A stretch of 64,000 bases of DNA from Streptomyces nodosus (GCF_008704995.1 NZ_CP023747.1:1383501-1447500); one strand, 5' to 3'. Positions 52,633-62,052 are shown, counted from the stretch's first letter. The notes: generated from the sequence alone by a model not told the origin. A program made the numbers and translations.

Positions 52633-54005
52633 GGCCCGGTAGTAGGCCGGTCGGGCCCCCTGAGCACCAGGGGCAGCGGATCCGCCGGCTCCAGCAGGGG
52701 GTCGTCGGTGCGGAAGGTACGGACGCGTCCCGGCCCCGAGTGGGGCGTCTCGAACCGTACGGTGACCCGGCCGAGGCCGCTGCCCTGCACCCATCCGTGC
52801 CCGTACTCGGCGTGCCGGACGTCATGGCCCGAACGCCAGAGGTGCTCGGACGACGGTTCCCGCTGCTCATCCGCGGGCGGGGGCGTCTCGTCCGTCTCCG
52901 GCTGCTCGGCCGGTCCGGTCTCCCCCGCGGCCAGGTGCGCCTGGGCGAAGAGGTCCTCCTGGGTGTAGTCGGCGAGACCGCTGACGCCGACGCCGAGCAG
53001 CCGTACCCCGCCGGTGGTGTCCACGGAGTCAAGGAGCCGTGCGGCCGCCTCCCGCACCACCGCGGGGTCGTCCGTGGGCCCGCGCAGGGTCTCGGAGCGG
53101 GTCAGGGTGGAGAAGTCGTATCTGCGCACCTTGAGCACGATGGTCCGCCCCGACAGGCCGGCCTCGCGCAGCCTGCGCACACAGCGGTCGGCGAGCCGCT
53201 GCACCTCCAGACCGACCCGGACCCGGTCGTGGATGTCGATGTCGTAGGTGTCCTCGACCGAGACCGACTTGGTCTCCCGCTCGGCCACCACCGGCCGCTC
53301 GTCCTGCGCCAGCGCCATCGCGTACAGCGCGTGCCCATGGGCCTTGCCGAGCAGCCGGACGAGTTCGTCCTCGCCCGCGTCGGCGATCTCCTCGACGGTG
53401 GTGATCCCGGCGCGCCGCAGATGGTCCCCGGTGGCCGGGCCCACCCCCGGCAGGGTCCGCACCGACATCGGGCCGAGCAGCGCGCGCTCGGTGCCCGGCC
53501 GTATCAGCACCAGTCCGTCCGGCTTGGCCTGCTCGGAGGCGATCTTCGCGAGCATCTTGGAGACGGCGAGCCCGACCGAGCCCGTGAGACCGGTGCCGGT
53601 CCGGATGTCCGCGCGCAGCCTCGTCCCGGTCCGCCGCGCCGACTCCTCGTCCCAGGCCGCTCCCCCGGCCTCCAGATCCACGAACGCCTCGTCCAGGCTC
53701 AGCGGCTCCACCAGCGGCGACAGGTCCCGCAGCAGCCCCATCACCTGCTCGCTGATCGCCCGGTAGAGACCGAAACGCGGCACCAGATACGCGGCGTTCG
53801 GGGCGAGCCGGCGTGCCTGGGCCATGGGCATCGCCGAGTGCACCCCGAGGGCCCGTGCCTCGTAGGAGGCGGTGGCGACCACTCCGCGCGGGCCGAGCCC
53901 GCCCACCACGACCGCCTTCCCGCGCAGACTCGGCTTGGACGCCTGCTCCGCCGAGGCGTAGAAGGCATCCATGTCGAGATGCAGGACGGTGGGCGCGGTT
54001 CTCAC
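52554..54005 (-). CDS. dinB: DNA polymerase IV (Y-family)
   Basis: The 483-residue translesion polymerase has the catalytic acidic residues Asp11 (HLDMDAFYASAE) and Asp105-Glu106 (SLDEAFVDL), the helix-hairpin-helix RTLPGVGPATGDHLRRAGITTVEEI, and the little finger domain. A clamp-binding QEDLF motif follows at about residue 360. A long C-terminal part (EYGHGWVQGSGLGRVTVRFETPHSGPG) resembles the tudor-like tail of UvrD-type helicases, unusual for DinB. GTG 54005 lies just after GGAG. Its promoter carries the TTGTCAGTG damage motif shared with ung. It overlaps the PRC gene at the 3' end. Confidence 0.95.
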   Translation of the reverse strand: MRTAPTVLHLDMDAFYASAEQASKPSLRGKAVVVGGLGPRGVVATASYEARALGVHSAMPMAQARRLAPNAAYLVPRFGLYRAISEQVMGLLRDLSPLVEPLSLDEAFVDLEAGGAAWDEESARRTGTRLRADIRTGTGLTGSVGLAVSKMLAKIASEQAKPDGLVLIRPGTERALLGPMSVRTLPGVGPATGDHLRRAGITTVEEIADAGEDELVRLLGKAHGHALYAMALAQDERPVVAERETKSVSVEDTYDIDIHDRVRVGLEVQRLADRCVRRLREAGLSGRTIVLKVRRYDFSTLTRSETLRGPTDDPAVVREAAARLLDSVDTTGGVRLLGVGVSGLADYTQEDLFAQAHLAAGETGPAEQPETDETPPPADEQREPSSEHLWRSGHDVRHAEYGHGWVQGSGLGRVTVRFETPHSGPGRVRTFRTDDPLLEPADPLPLVLRGPDRPTTGPQAPSDPARRPKSRSGGGGGAATSSP

Positions 54006-54012
54006 ATCTCCG

Positions 54013-54035
54013 ATGCTGCCCTACGCCACTGACAA
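54013..54035 (-). promoter_or_regulatory. RecA-independent DNA-damage (PafBC-type) promoter of dinB
   Basis: On the minus strand TTGTCAGTG (54035-54027) is followed after 8 nt by CAGCAT (54018-54013), 8 nt ahead of the GTG start. The -10 is weaker than for ung (NANNNT). The block CCCGTTGTCAGTGGC is identical at both genes. Confidence 0.65.
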
Positions 54036-54060
54036 CGGGCTCGCTCGCCGGAGGCGCGCC

Positions 54061-54738
54061 TCAGACGGCCCGGTTGCGCCGCCGTGCCAGTTCGTCCGCC
54101 GGATTGTGGCCGACGATGGTCTCCCCCGTGTCGACGCGCTCGCCGTGCAGCTGGGACAGCGCGCTCTCCACGTCCCGCCAGACGACGCCCACCGCGATGC
54201 CGAAGATGCCCTGCCCGCCCTGGAGCAGGGCGTGCACCTCGTCCGAGGAGGTGCACTCGTACACCGTGGCGCCGTCGCTCATCAGCGTCATCCGCTCCAG
54301 GTCGCGGAAACCGCGCTCCCTGAGGTGCTGGACGGCGCTGCGGATGTTCTGCAGCGACACACCGGTGTCGAGGAACCGTTTGACGATCTTCAGAACGACA
54401 ACATCACGGAAGCTGTACAGCCGCTGTGTGCCCGACCCATGGGCGGGGCGCACGCTCGGCTCGACGAGACCCGTGCGGGCCCAGTAGTCCAGCTGGCGGT
54501 AGGTGATGCCCGCGGCGGCGCACGCCGTGGGGCCCCGATAGCCGATGATGGTCTCGGAGTCCGTGTCCTGGTCGCCGGGCACGGCCCCCGGTTGCGGGGA
54601 AGCGGAGCCGGCCGCGTTGCCGGGCTGGGGATACCCCCTGCCTGAGCGGAGCCGAGAGCCTGGGGAAGGGTACGGACCGTTCTCCCCCAGACTGTGTCCA
54701 GGGGCACCCCCCGCCGTACCGCCGCCGCTGATTCTCAC
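54061..54738 (-). CDS. MerR-family regulator, Rv1830-like
   Basis: The 225-residue protein has an N-terminal Gly/Pro-rich extension, a MerR HTH at about residues 65-135 (IGYRGPTACAAAGITYRQLDYWARTGLVEPS, FRDVVVLKIVKRFLDTGVSLQNIRSAVQHLRERG) and a short C-terminal effector region. The order with the nuclease, FtsR-like and FHA genes matches mycobacterial Rv1830 beside Rv1827-Rv1829. Its ligand is unknown. A consensus sigma-70-type promoter and a palindrome lie upstream, suggesting autoregulation. Confidence 0.87.
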   Translation of the reverse strand: MRISGGGTAGGAPGHSLGENGPYPSPGSRLRSGRGYPQPGNAAGSASPQPGAVPGDQDTDSETIIGYRGPTACAAAGITYRQLDYWARTGLVEPSVRPAHGSGTQRLYSFRDVVVLKIVKRFLDTGVSLQNIRSAVQHLRERGFRDLERMTLMSDGATVYECTSSDEVHALLQGGQGIFGIAVGVVWRDVESALSQLHGERVDTGETIVGHNPADELARRRNRAV

Positions 54739-54767
54739 GCCGACCTCCGTCCTTGACCTGCCCCTCG

Positions 54768-54796
54768 ACGGTAGGCAGTCACCAGGGGTGCGTCAA
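54768..54796 (-). promoter_or_regulatory. Consensus promoter of the MerR gene
   Basis: TTGACG (54796-54791), a 17-nt spacer and TACCGT (54773-54768) make a near-ideal HrdB-type promoter 30 nt before the MerR start. Confidence 0.75.
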
Positions 54797-54805
54797 CGAT
54801 CGCCA

Positions 54806-54823
54806 CACTCGGCACGCCGAGTG
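54806..54823. promoter_or_regulatory. Palindrome upstream of the MerR promoter
   Basis: CACTCGGC-AC-GCCGAGTG is a perfect 8-2-8 inverted repeat 10 bp upstream of the -35 box. It could be a MerR or other activator site. Confidence 0.5.
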
Positions 54824-54983
54824 ATAATCACCCTAGGAGTGGTTTCCCGTGCCCTTCCGCGGGGAAAGGCTAGCCGAATGCTCATACGGTAGGCCTGGGC
54901 GTAGCTAAGGTCCTGGGATTATATCCCCGGCACATGCCACAGCGACGCCGGGCACCTCAGGGGTCCGGGGACCCGGGAGCCGG

Positions 54984-55457
54984 TCACTGGCTGCTGGTGC
55001 CGAAGTCCTCCGGTGAGATCTGGTCGAGGAACTCGCGGAACTTCTCGACCTCGTCCTCCTGCTCGTCGGGGATCGCGATACCCGCGTCGTCGAGCACGCC
55101 GTCGCTGCCGTAGATCGGCGTTCCGGTGCGCAGCGCCAGCGCTATGGCGTCGGACGGGCGGGCGCTCACCTCGACGCCACTGGCGAACACCAGCTCCGCG
55201 TAGAAGACGCCCTCACGCAGATCCGTGATGCGTACCTCGGTGAGTTCCTGGCCGACCGCCTCCAGCACATCCTTGAACAGATCGTGGGTCAGCGGTCGTG
55301 CGGGGGCCATGCCCTGCTGGGCGAACGCGATGGCCGTGGCCTCCCCGGGGCCGATCCAGATGGGGAGGTAGCGGTCGCCTCCCACTTCACGCAGGAGCAC
55401 GATCGGCTGGTTGGAGGGCATCTCGACCCGGACACCTACGACATCGAGCTCGTTCAC
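54984..55457 (-). CDS. Bifunctional nuclease family protein (DUF151, Rv1829-like)
   Basis: The 157-residue protein (MNELDVVGVRVEMPSNQPIVLLREVGGDRYLPIWIGPGEATAI, ARPSDAIALALRTGTPIYGS) is a typical DUF151/BFN protein with the PIWIGPGEA motif and SDAIALALR helix. Members show nuclease activity in plants and link to stress in bacteria. It lies in the conserved MerR-BFN-FtsR-GarA order. ATG 55457. Confidence 0.93.
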   Translation of the reverse strand: MNELDVVGVRVEMPSNQPIVLLREVGGDRYLPIWIGPGEATAIAFAQQGMAPARPLTHDLFKDVLEAVGQELTEVRITDLREGVFYAELVFASGVEVSARPSDAIALALRTGTPIYGSDGVLDDAGIAIPDEQEDEVEKFREFLDQISPEDFGTSSQ

Positions 55458-55540
55458 ACAGCAACCCTAGGCCGTGCCCGGGACGTTTGGGTAGTCGGGC
55501 ACAGAACGGCCGACCGATCTGCCCATCGCGAACATACGGC

Positions 55541-56296
55541 TCAGGGCAGGCGCACACCCAGCGCGGACTGCACCAGCGTGGCGTGGAGCCGGACCGCGAG
55601 CCCGGCCAGCTCCTTGGTGCGCGCCTCGGCATGGGCCCTGGTCTGTGGGTTGCGGTGCCGCCGGAGCGGGGCCACCACCTGGTCCACCAGACCCGCCTCG
55701 CGATCCGCGGCGGCCTTCATCACCCGCAGATGGCGGGGCTCGATCCCATGGCGGCCCAGTTCGGCCAGCAGAGTGGCCACCGTGACCGTCTCGGCGTCGT
55801 AGACCCCGTCCGACAAGGGCACGACCAGGCCGTACGACTCCCATTCCTGGAGCTGCTCGATGCTGATCCCGGTGGTCGACAGCAGCTCGTCACGGCTGAT
55901 CCGGCTCGCCGCGGGGGTCTCCGGCTCGCCCAGGATGTCCCCGAGCAGTTCGCCCTCGCCCACCTCGCGTGGACGGCCCAGGGAAGGCAGCCGCGCCTCC
56001 TCGCCCCGCTCCAGGGCGTCCAGATACTCACGGATGACCTTCAGCGGCAGATAGTGGTCCCGCTGCAGCCTCAGCACTTTACTCAGACGTTCGACATCGT
56101 GCGCGCTGAACTTGCGATACCCCGACGGGGTGCGCCGGGGTTCGATGAGCCCCTCGGACTCCAGGAAACGAATCTTGGAGACGGTGACTTCGGGAAACTC
56201 CTCGCGCAGTATGTTCAGCACGCTGCCGATGCTCATCAGCCCGCCGTCCGCCGCGGCGGTGCCGCTGCCGGCACCGCCGCTCGGTGTGTGAAGCAT
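55541..56296 (-). CDS. ftsR: MerR-family regulator, FtsR/Rv1828-like
   Basis: The 251-residue protein has an unusual MerR HTH (MSIGSVLNILREEFPEVTVSKIRFLESEGLIEPRRTPSGYRKFSAHDVERLSKVLRLQRDHYLPLKVIREYL) and a C-terminal domain starting at about 125. FtsR controls ftsZ in Corynebacterium and Rv1828 is the mycobacterial homologue. The start may be ATG 56296 or internal ATG at MSIGSVLN. It lies 18 nt after the garA stop and is likely co-transcribed. Confidence 0.9.
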   Translation of the reverse strand: MLHTPSGGAGSGTAAADGGLMSIGSVLNILREEFPEVTVSKIRFLESEGLIEPRRTPSGYRKFSAHDVERLSKVLRLQRDHYLPLKVIREYLDALERGEEARLPSLGRPREVGEGELLGDILGEPETPAASRISRDELLSTTGISIEQLQEWESYGLVVPLSDGVYDAETVTVATLLAELGRHGIEPRHLRVMKAAADREAGLVDQVVAPLRRHRNPQTRAHAEARTKELAGLAVRLHATLVQSALGVRLP

Positions 56297-56314
56297 GGAC
56301 CCTTCCCTGGCGGG

Positions 56315-57058
56315 TCAGATGCCCCGCTGACTTGCGTAGAAGACCAGCCTGTACTTGCCGATCTGCACCTCGTCGCCGTTGTTGAGCGCGACCTGGTCGA
56401 TGCCCTCACGGTTGACATACGTGCCGTTGAGGCTGCCGACGTCGGCCACCGTGAACGAGCCGTCCGGGCTCCGGCGGAACTCCACATGCCGCCGTGAGAC
56501 CGTCACATCATCCAGGAAGATGTCGCTCTCCGGATGACGCCCCGCCGTGGTCAGCTCGCCGTCCAGCAGGAAGCGGCTGCCCGAGTTCGGGCCGCGCCGC
56601 ACCACCAGCAGCGCCGACCCGAAGGGCAGCGCGTCGACGGCGGCCTGAGCCTCCGGGGAGAGCGTGGGCATCTGCGTCTGGCCGGTGGCCTCCGCGTCAT
56701 AGGCCTCCAGACCCGAGATCGAGATCGTGGAGGTCGTCTCCGCGGCGCGCTCCGCCACCGCACCGGGCCGCAGCGGCGCACCACAGTTGGAGCAGAACCG
56801 GCTGTTCTCCGCGTTGTGGTGACCGCATCTCGTACACACCTGAGCCGACATGTCCCCGGAACCTATGCGGCCGGACGCGGCAGGGTCAACCGACGCCGCG
56901 CCCTGACCTCCGGAAATGTCACCACCCGGACCAGTGACCTGGTCCCGGAAGAGCGGGCGCTGGACTTCCGCTTCTCCCGGCTGTGCGCGATGGCGGGCCG
57001 TCGCGTTGTCGCCGCCCTCTCGCGCGCTCTTGCCGAACAATTTCGCAAACAACTTCAC
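56315..57058 (-). CDS. garA: FHA-domain protein GarA-like with N-terminal zinc ribbon
   Basis: The 247-residue protein has a zinc ribbon (Cys75, Cys78, Cys89, Cys92 in CTRCGHH...FCSNCG), then a short Ala/Glu linker with ETTSTIS at 107-113, the site phosphorylated by PknB/PknG in mycobacterial GarA, and a C-terminal FHA domain (GRHPESDIF, SRRHVEF, GSLNGTYVN). GarA inhibits 2-oxoglutarate dehydrogenase and glutamate dehydrogenase until phosphorylated. Mycobacterial GarA lacks the long N-terminal part seen here. GTG 57058 follows AGGGGAA; an internal ATG at 56851 would leave only the ribbon and FHA. Confidence 0.92.
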   Translation of the reverse strand: MKLFAKLFGKSAREGGDNATARHRAQPGEAEVQRPLFRDQVTGPGGDISGGQGAASVDPAASGRIGSGDMSAQVCTRCGHHNAENSRFCSNCGAPLRPGAVAERAAETTSTISISGLEAYDAEATGQTQMPTLSPEAQAAVDALPFGSALLVVRRGPNSGSRFLLDGELTTAGRHPESDIFLDDVTVSRRHVEFRRSPDGSFTVADVGSLNGTYVNREGIDQVALNNGDEVQIGKYRLVFYASQRGI

Positions 57059-57248
57059 GGGCGATTCCCCTTGACCGAAACAGACCCGCCCGTGGGGCAG
57101 GACGAACCCTGATTGCATACACCGGTCGACCCGGACACCTTCACAACGTCCGTATCCACCAGACAGTTTCCACCACGCACCACCCGATCGGTGCGCCGAC
57201 CCCCCGCAGCCTCATGCCCCTGCCGGACGGCCTTCATGCACCCCCGGT

Positions 57249-58100
57249 TCACTGGGAGGACGACCGAGCGTAGTCAGGCCGCTCCGCCGGTCGCAAGGCG
57301 TCCACGACGATCTTCGTCGAGGGCTCCACATCGACTGTGGCCTGCTCCTTCTGGAGAGTCTGCACCACGCCTCCGGGGATGTTGAGCGCAGGCTCGAGGT
57401 CCTGCGGCTTGCCGATGACCTTGAAACGAAAGGGCTGGGCGATCTTGTTCCCGTCGACGCTCACCGTCTTCCCCGAATCCGAGAGATAGGTGCCGGCGAC
57501 GACCCGTACACCGTTCACCTGTATCGCCTCCGCGCCGGCCGCGCGCAGTTCCTGGATCGCGTCGAGCAGCATGTCCGCCCGGACCGTTCCCTTCGTGTCC
57601 TCGATGGTCATCGTGATGCCGGGGCCCTGTGCCGCCACCGTGCCCGCAAGGATGCCGAGTTGTCTCTCCCGCTCGGCGGTCTGCTTGCGGGCCTCCTCGG
57701 CACGGTCGGAGCTGTTCTCCAGCTCCGACCGCTGATCTTCGAGACCCTGCTTCTCGTCCTGAAGACGCTGGGTACGGTCATCCAGTTCATCCAGGATGCG
57801 CACAAGATCTTCCTGGCGCGCCCCGCGCAGTGCGCTGCCGCTGTCACTGTTCGAGGCGACCTGGACGGCCAGGCCGAAACCGAGCCCGAACAGCAGTAGC
57901 GCGACGATGAGTTGAGCCCGCGTCACACGGGGCGGCCACAGCCCCTCCGCCAGGCGCTGACGGCCGGTCAGCACGGCAGCGGTGTCCTTCTCCCCGGCCG
58001 TCTCGGCCGGCGGTGCCGGGACCTCCTGCGGCAGTTCCCTGCGCAGCCGGTGCTCGGGGGCCGGCACGGGCTTCGGCGTCTCTTCCTCGTGGTCGCTCAT
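57249..58100 (-). CDS. DUF881-family membrane protein
   Basis: The 283-residue protein has one membrane helix (TRAQLIVALLLFGLGFGLAVQV), a coiled-coil stretch (about residues 105-150, LVRILDELDDRTQRLQDEKQGLEDQRSELENSS) and the DUF881 domain (TMTIEDTKGTVRADMLLDAIQELRAAGAEAIQVNGVRV). It matches Rv1825 by position. ATG 58100 follows GAGGCGG. A role in cell-envelope or division has been proposed for the block but not shown here. Confidence 0.9.
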   Translation of the reverse strand: MSDHEEETPKPVPAPEHRLRRELPQEVPAPPAETAGEKDTAAVLTGRQRLAEGLWPPRVTRAQLIVALLLFGLGFGLAVQVASNSDSGSALRGARQEDLVRILDELDDRTQRLQDEKQGLEDQRSELENSSDRAEEARKQTAERERQLGILAGTVAAQGPGITMTIEDTKGTVRADMLLDAIQELRAAGAEAIQVNGVRVVAGTYLSDSGKTVSVDGNKIAQPFRFKVIGKPQDLEPALNIPGGVVQTLQKEQATVDVEPSTKIVVDALRPAERPDYARSSSQ

Positions 58101-58105
58101 CCGCC

Positions 58106-58438
58106 TCACGCCCGGAACACATGCCGACGGATCGCCGCGGCGTTGGAGAAGATACGGATACCGAGGACGACCACGACACCGGTGGACAGCTGCGCGCCGA
58201 CGCCCAGCTTGTCGCCCAGGAACACGATCAGGGCCGCCACCACCACGTTCGACAGGAACGACACCACGAAGACCTTGTCGTCGAAGATGCCGTCGAGCAT
58301 GGCACGCAGACCGCCGAAGACGGCGTCCAGCGCCGCCACCACGGCGATCGGGAGGTAAGGCTCGACGACCGCCGGAACCTCGGGCCGGACCAGCAGGCCC
58401 ACCACCACTCCGACGACGAGGCCCAGTACGGCGATCAC
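58106..58438 (-). CDS. sbp: Small basic protein Sbp (DUF1290)
   Basis: The 110-residue protein has three or four hydrophobic helices (VIAVLGLVVGVVVGLLV, LPIAVVAALDAVFGGLRAML, VVSFLSNVVVAALIVFLGDKLG) and matches Rv1824/Sbp. The start GTG 58438 overlaps the stop of the upstream DUF881 gene (GTGA), so translation is coupled. AGAAGGG lies upstream. The three genes form one operon. Confidence 0.92.
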   Translation of the reverse strand: MIAVLGLVVGVVVGLLVRPEVPAVVEPYLPIAVVAALDAVFGGLRAMLDGIFDDKVFVVSFLSNVVVAALIVFLGDKLGVGAQLSTGVVVVLGIRIFSNAAAIRRHVFRA

Positions 58439-59343
58439 GATGTGCCCTTCTCTGTACTCGGTTGTGCGGTACGTACGATCACACTCGGTGCGGCGGGCAG
58501 CCGGACGTCGTGCTCGACGGAAATGCTGGTCCTGATCCCGTAGTTCTCCCGCAGCGCATGCAGATACAGTCCGTCCGCGCTGTCCTGGAACCTGGTGCTG
58601 AGTCTGTCCCCGTCCCCCACCGCGAGCACGGTGTAGGGGGGTACCAGCGGCCGGTTGTCGACCAGTATCGCGTCGCCCGCGGCCCTGATCGCCGACAGTG
58701 CCGTCAGCCGCTGCCCGTTGATCGCGATCGCTTCGGCGCCCGACTCCCACAGCCCGTTGACCGCGCGCTGCATATCGCGGTCGCGGACCCGTCCGGTGTC
58801 GGAGAAGCCGGAGGTCTGGCGAGGATTGCCGTTGCCGCCCGAGCTGGCCTCCCTGGCGTCGTTGACGACCAGCTTCATTCCGGGACCGTGCACCGCGACG
58901 GCGCCGGACAGAATCCCGACCAGGTCGGCCCGGTCGTCGCCCCCGTTCTGCTTCAGGGCCGCGCGCTGCCGGGCGCTCACGTCGTCGCGCAGTGTGTCGA
59001 CCGTGCTCTCGAGCTTGTCGGCGGCCGCGGTCTCGCGCTGAATGCGGTCGATGAGCTCCTCGCGCTCCTTGGCGACCGTCGGGGCGGCCACCCGCGCCTG
59101 CGCGGCGCCGACCGTCACCACCAGGCCGGCGAGCACCAGACCGGCCGCGAGGCCGAGCCTGGCCCGCACCGTGCGCGGCAGGCCGGCCCCGCCCTCCTCG
59201 GTTCCCTTCCGGGCGGCGGCCTCGGCATAGCCGTCGTCGAGGCTGTGGTCCATGACGTTGGTGAGCAACGACATGGAGGCATCCGGACGCGGAGGGCGCC
59301 CGGACGTGCTCCGAACGGGGGGCGGCTGCGGCATGCCGCACAT
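58435..59343 (-). CDS. DUF881-family membrane protein, second copy
   Basis: The 302-residue protein has a helix (LGLAAGLVLAGLVVTVGAAQA), a coiled coil (EREELIDRIQRETAAADKLESTVDTLRDDVSARQ) and the DUF881 domain (MQRAVNGLWESGAEAIAINGQRLTALSAIRAAGDAILVDNRPLVPPY). It corresponds to Rv1823. ATG 59343 is likely; ATG 59334 is possible. Its stop overlaps the start of sbp. Confidence 0.9.
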   Translation of the reverse strand: MCGMPQPPPVRSTSGRPPRPDASMSLLTNVMDHSLDDGYAEAAARKGTEEGGAGLPRTVRARLGLAAGLVLAGLVVTVGAAQARVAAPTVAKEREELIDRIQRETAAADKLESTVDTLRDDVSARQRAALKQNGGDDRADLVGILSGAVAVHGPGMKLVVNDAREASSGGNGNPRQTSGFSDTGRVRDRDMQRAVNGLWESGAEAIAINGQRLTALSAIRAAGDAILVDNRPLVPPYTVLAVGDGDRLSTRFQDSADGLYLHALRENYGIRTSISVEHDVRLPAAPSVIVRTAQPSTEKGTS

Positions 59344-59441
59344 CGTCGCACGTCCCCGGCGCATACTCCGAATGGCCCCGTCGGCATGCCGGACAGGCAC
59401 CCTTAGGGGCACTTGTCCGGCACGCGCGTGTGCTGCGTCTT

Positions 59442-61937
59442 TTACCGTCCGGCGCTGTCCACGACCGTCGACCACTCGTCCAGCAGGGCCTGTGCGGAGT
59501 CGTCGTCGGGTCCCTCCGCCCACAGATGAGTGACGGCCTCCGCGGGGTCGGGCAGCACCAGCACCCAGCGCCCGTCGCTCTCCACGACCCGCACACCGTC
59601 GGTGGTGTCGACGAAGCGCTCCCCTGCGGCTTCCACGACGCGCCGCATCACCAGGCCCTTGACGGCCCAGGGGGTCGCGAGATCGCGCTTGAGGACATGC
59701 GCCCGCGGAATCCGCGCATCGATCTCGCTGAGGGTGAGCTGGGTGCGCGCCACCAGCCCGATGAGCCGGACGAAGGCGGCCGTACCGTCGAAGACGCTGC
59801 TGAACTCCGGCACGATGAACCCGCCACGCCCGTCCCCGCCGAAGATCGTCGACTCCTCGCGGCCCACCCGGGTGAGATCGTCGGGCGAGGTGGTGGTCCA
59901 CTCGACCTGGGTCCCGTGATACGCCGCCACCTGCTCGGCGATGCGTGTCGTCGTCACCGGCAGCGCCACCTTGCCGCTGCGCCGCTCGGCCGCCACCAGG
60001 TCGAGCATCACCAGCAGCGCACGGTCGTCCTCGACGATCCGGCCCTTCTCGTCGACGAGCGACAGCCGCTCACCGACGGGATCGAACCGCACCCCGAACG
60101 CGGCTCCCGAGGAGGCGACGATCTCACCGAGCCGCACCAGGCCCGCGCGCCGGGTGTCGGCGCTCTCCGTGGGCCGGGACTCGTCGAGACCTGGATTGAT
60201 CGTCAGCGAGTCCACCCCGAGCTTGCCGAGCAGGCTCGGCAGGACCAGTCCGGCGCTTCCGTTGGAGGCGTCCACGACGACCTTGAGGCCCGATTCGGCT
60301 ATGCCCGAGGTGTCGACGCTCCGCAGCAGCGACCCGGTGTAGGAGTCGAAGACGCTGGACGGGAAGTGCAGATCCCCGATCTCGCCCGGGAAGGCCCGCC
60401 GGTAGTCCTGCCGTGCGAACACCCGGTCGAGCTTGCGCTGGCCGGCCTGGGACAGATCGGCGCCCTGCCCGTCGAAGAACATGATGTCGACGGAGTCCGG
60501 CACCCCGGGCGAGGTCCGGATCATGATGCCGCCGGCGCTGCCCCGCGCGGTCTGCTGCCGGGCGACGGGCAGCGGTACGTTCTCCAGGTCGCGTACGTCG
60601 ATGGCGCTGGCCTGAAGCGCCGAGATGACTGCCCGCTTCAGGGCACGCGCGCCCCGGGAGTGGTCACGGGCCGTGGTGACCGTGGCGCCCTTCTTCAGGG
60701 TGGTGGCGTAGGCGCCGGCCAGCCGCACGGCCAGCTCCGGAGTGATCTCCACATTCAGGATGCCGGACACCCCACGGGCGCCGAAGAGATGCGCCTGCCC
60801 CCGGGACTCCCAGATGACGGAGGTGTTGACGAAGGCACCGGCCTCGATGGTCTTGAACGGGTAGACCCGCACATTGCCCTGGACGATGGACTCCTCGCCG
60901 ATGAGGCACTCGTCGCCGATGACGGCACCGTCCTCGATCCGGGCCGCGCGCATGATGTCGGTGTTCTTTCCGACCACACAGCCGCGCAGATTGCTGTGCT
61001 GCCCGATGTACACGTTGTCGTGGACGACGGCACGGTGCAGAAATGCCCCGCTCTTCACGACGACGTTCGAGCCGATCACGGTGTGTTCCCGCAACTCGGT
61101 TCCGGCCTCGACTTTTGCGTAGTCGCCGATGTAGAGCGGTCCGCGCAGTACGGCGTCAGGATGGACCTCCGCGCCTTCGGCCACCCATACGCCCGGGGAG
61201 ATCTCGAAGCCGTCGATACCGACGTCGACCTTGCCCTCCAGGACGTCGGCCTGCGCCTTCACATAGCTCTCATGGGTACCGACGTCCTCCCAGTAGCCCT
61301 CGGCGACATAGCCGTAGATCGGCTTGCCCTCCTTCATGAGCTGCGGGAAGACATCGCCCGACCAGTCGACGGGCACATCGGCCTCGACGTAGTCGAAGAC
61401 CTCGGGCTCCATGACATAGATGCCCGTGTTGACGGTGTCGGAGAAGACCTGTCCCCAGGTCGGCTTCTCCAGGAACCGTTCGACCACGCCTTCGTCGTCG
61501 ACGATGGTGATACCGAATTCCAGCGGATTGGGCACACGCGTCAGACAGACGGTGACCAGCGCACCCTTTTCCTTGTGGAAATTGATCAGATCGGTGAGGT
61601 CGAAATCGGTCAGGGCGTCACCGGAGATGACGAGGAACGTGTCGTCCTTCAGCGCTTCCTCGGCGTTCTTGACGCTACCGGCGGTACCGAGTGGCTTCTC
61701 CTCGTTGGCATAGCTGAGCTCCATGCCCAGTTCTTCGCCGTCCCCGAAGTAGTTCTTGACCAGAGACGCCAGGAACTGCACGGTGACGACGGTTTCAGTG
61801 AGCCCATGCCTTTTCAGCAGCCGAAGCACATGCTCCATGATGGGCCGGTTGACAACCGGCAGGAGTGGCTTGGGCATGCTCGAGGTCATCGGACGAAGGC
61901 GCGTGCCTTCGCCTCCGGCCATCACGACGGCCTTCAT
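59442..61937 (-). CDS. manC: Mannose-1-phosphate guanylyltransferase-like protein fused to a degenerate phosphomannomutase-like domain
   Basis: The 831-residue protein has an N-terminal nucleotidyltransferase ([35 protein letters not shown] signature), a left-handed beta helix (residues about 250-370, with hexapeptide repeats such as [16 protein letters not shown]), and a C-terminal PMM/PGM-like domain. The PMM phosphoserine loop keeps its Ser but loses HNP (IRTSPGVPD for VTASHNPPE), the metal loop is DPVGER instead of DGDGDR, and the E-x-S-G block is GGDGRGG. The C-terminal half is therefore probably inactive and may be regulatory. ATG 61937 follows GGAGGAGG. Gene symbol is by convention. 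Confidence 0.87.
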   Translation of the reverse strand: MKAVVMAGGEGTRLRPMTSSMPKPLLPVVNRPIMEHVLRLLKRHGLTETVVTVQFLASLVKNYFGDGEELGMELSYANEEKPLGTAGSVKNAEEALKDDTFLVISGDALTDFDLTDLINFHKEKGALVTVCLTRVPNPLEFGITIVDDEGVVERFLEKPTWGQVFSDTVNTGIYVMEPEVFDYVEADVPVDWSGDVFPQLMKEGKPIYGYVAEGYWEDVGTHESYVKAQADVLEGKVDVGIDGFEISPGVWVAEGAEVHPDAVLRGPLYIGDYAKVEAGTELREHTVIGSNVVVKSGAFLHRAVVHDNVYIGQHSNLRGCVVGKNTDIMRAARIEDGAVIGDECLIGEESIVQGNVRVYPFKTIEAGAFVNTSVIWESRGQAHLFGARGVSGILNVEITPELAVRLAGAYATTLKKGATVTTARDHSRGARALKRAVISALQASAIDVRDLENVPLPVARQQTARGSAGGIMIRTSPGVPDSVDIMFFDGQGADLSQAGQRKLDRVFARQDYRRAFPGEIGDLHFPSSVFDSYTGSLLRSVDTSGIAESGLKVVVDASNGSAGLVLPSLLGKLGVDSLTINPGLDESRPTESADTRRAGLVRLGEIVASSGAAFGVRFDPVGERLSLVDEKGRIVEDDRALLVMLDLVAAERRSGKVALPVTTTRIAEQVAAYHGTQVEWTTTSPDDLTRVGREESTIFGGDGRGGFIVPEFSSVFDGTAAFVRLIGLVARTQLTLSEIDARIPRAHVLKRDLATPWAVKGLVMRRVVEAAGERFVDTTDGVRVVESDGRWVLVLPDPAEAVTHLWAEGPDDDSAQALLDEWSTVVDSAGR

Positions 61938-62052
61938 GTCGGAAGCGTCCTCCTCCAAGAGACGACGGTTCAGCCGACTTCACCCGTCTAGATTGTCCCG
62001 CAGTTTGACCGCGCGGGCCATCGAGCCGCTACAACCGCCCCCATTGGCGGGC

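Noticed and set aside
59430..61991. An 853-codon open frame on the plus strand
   Set aside because: Antisense to the ManC-like gene, whose motifs and RBS are clear. The opposite frame shows no domain.
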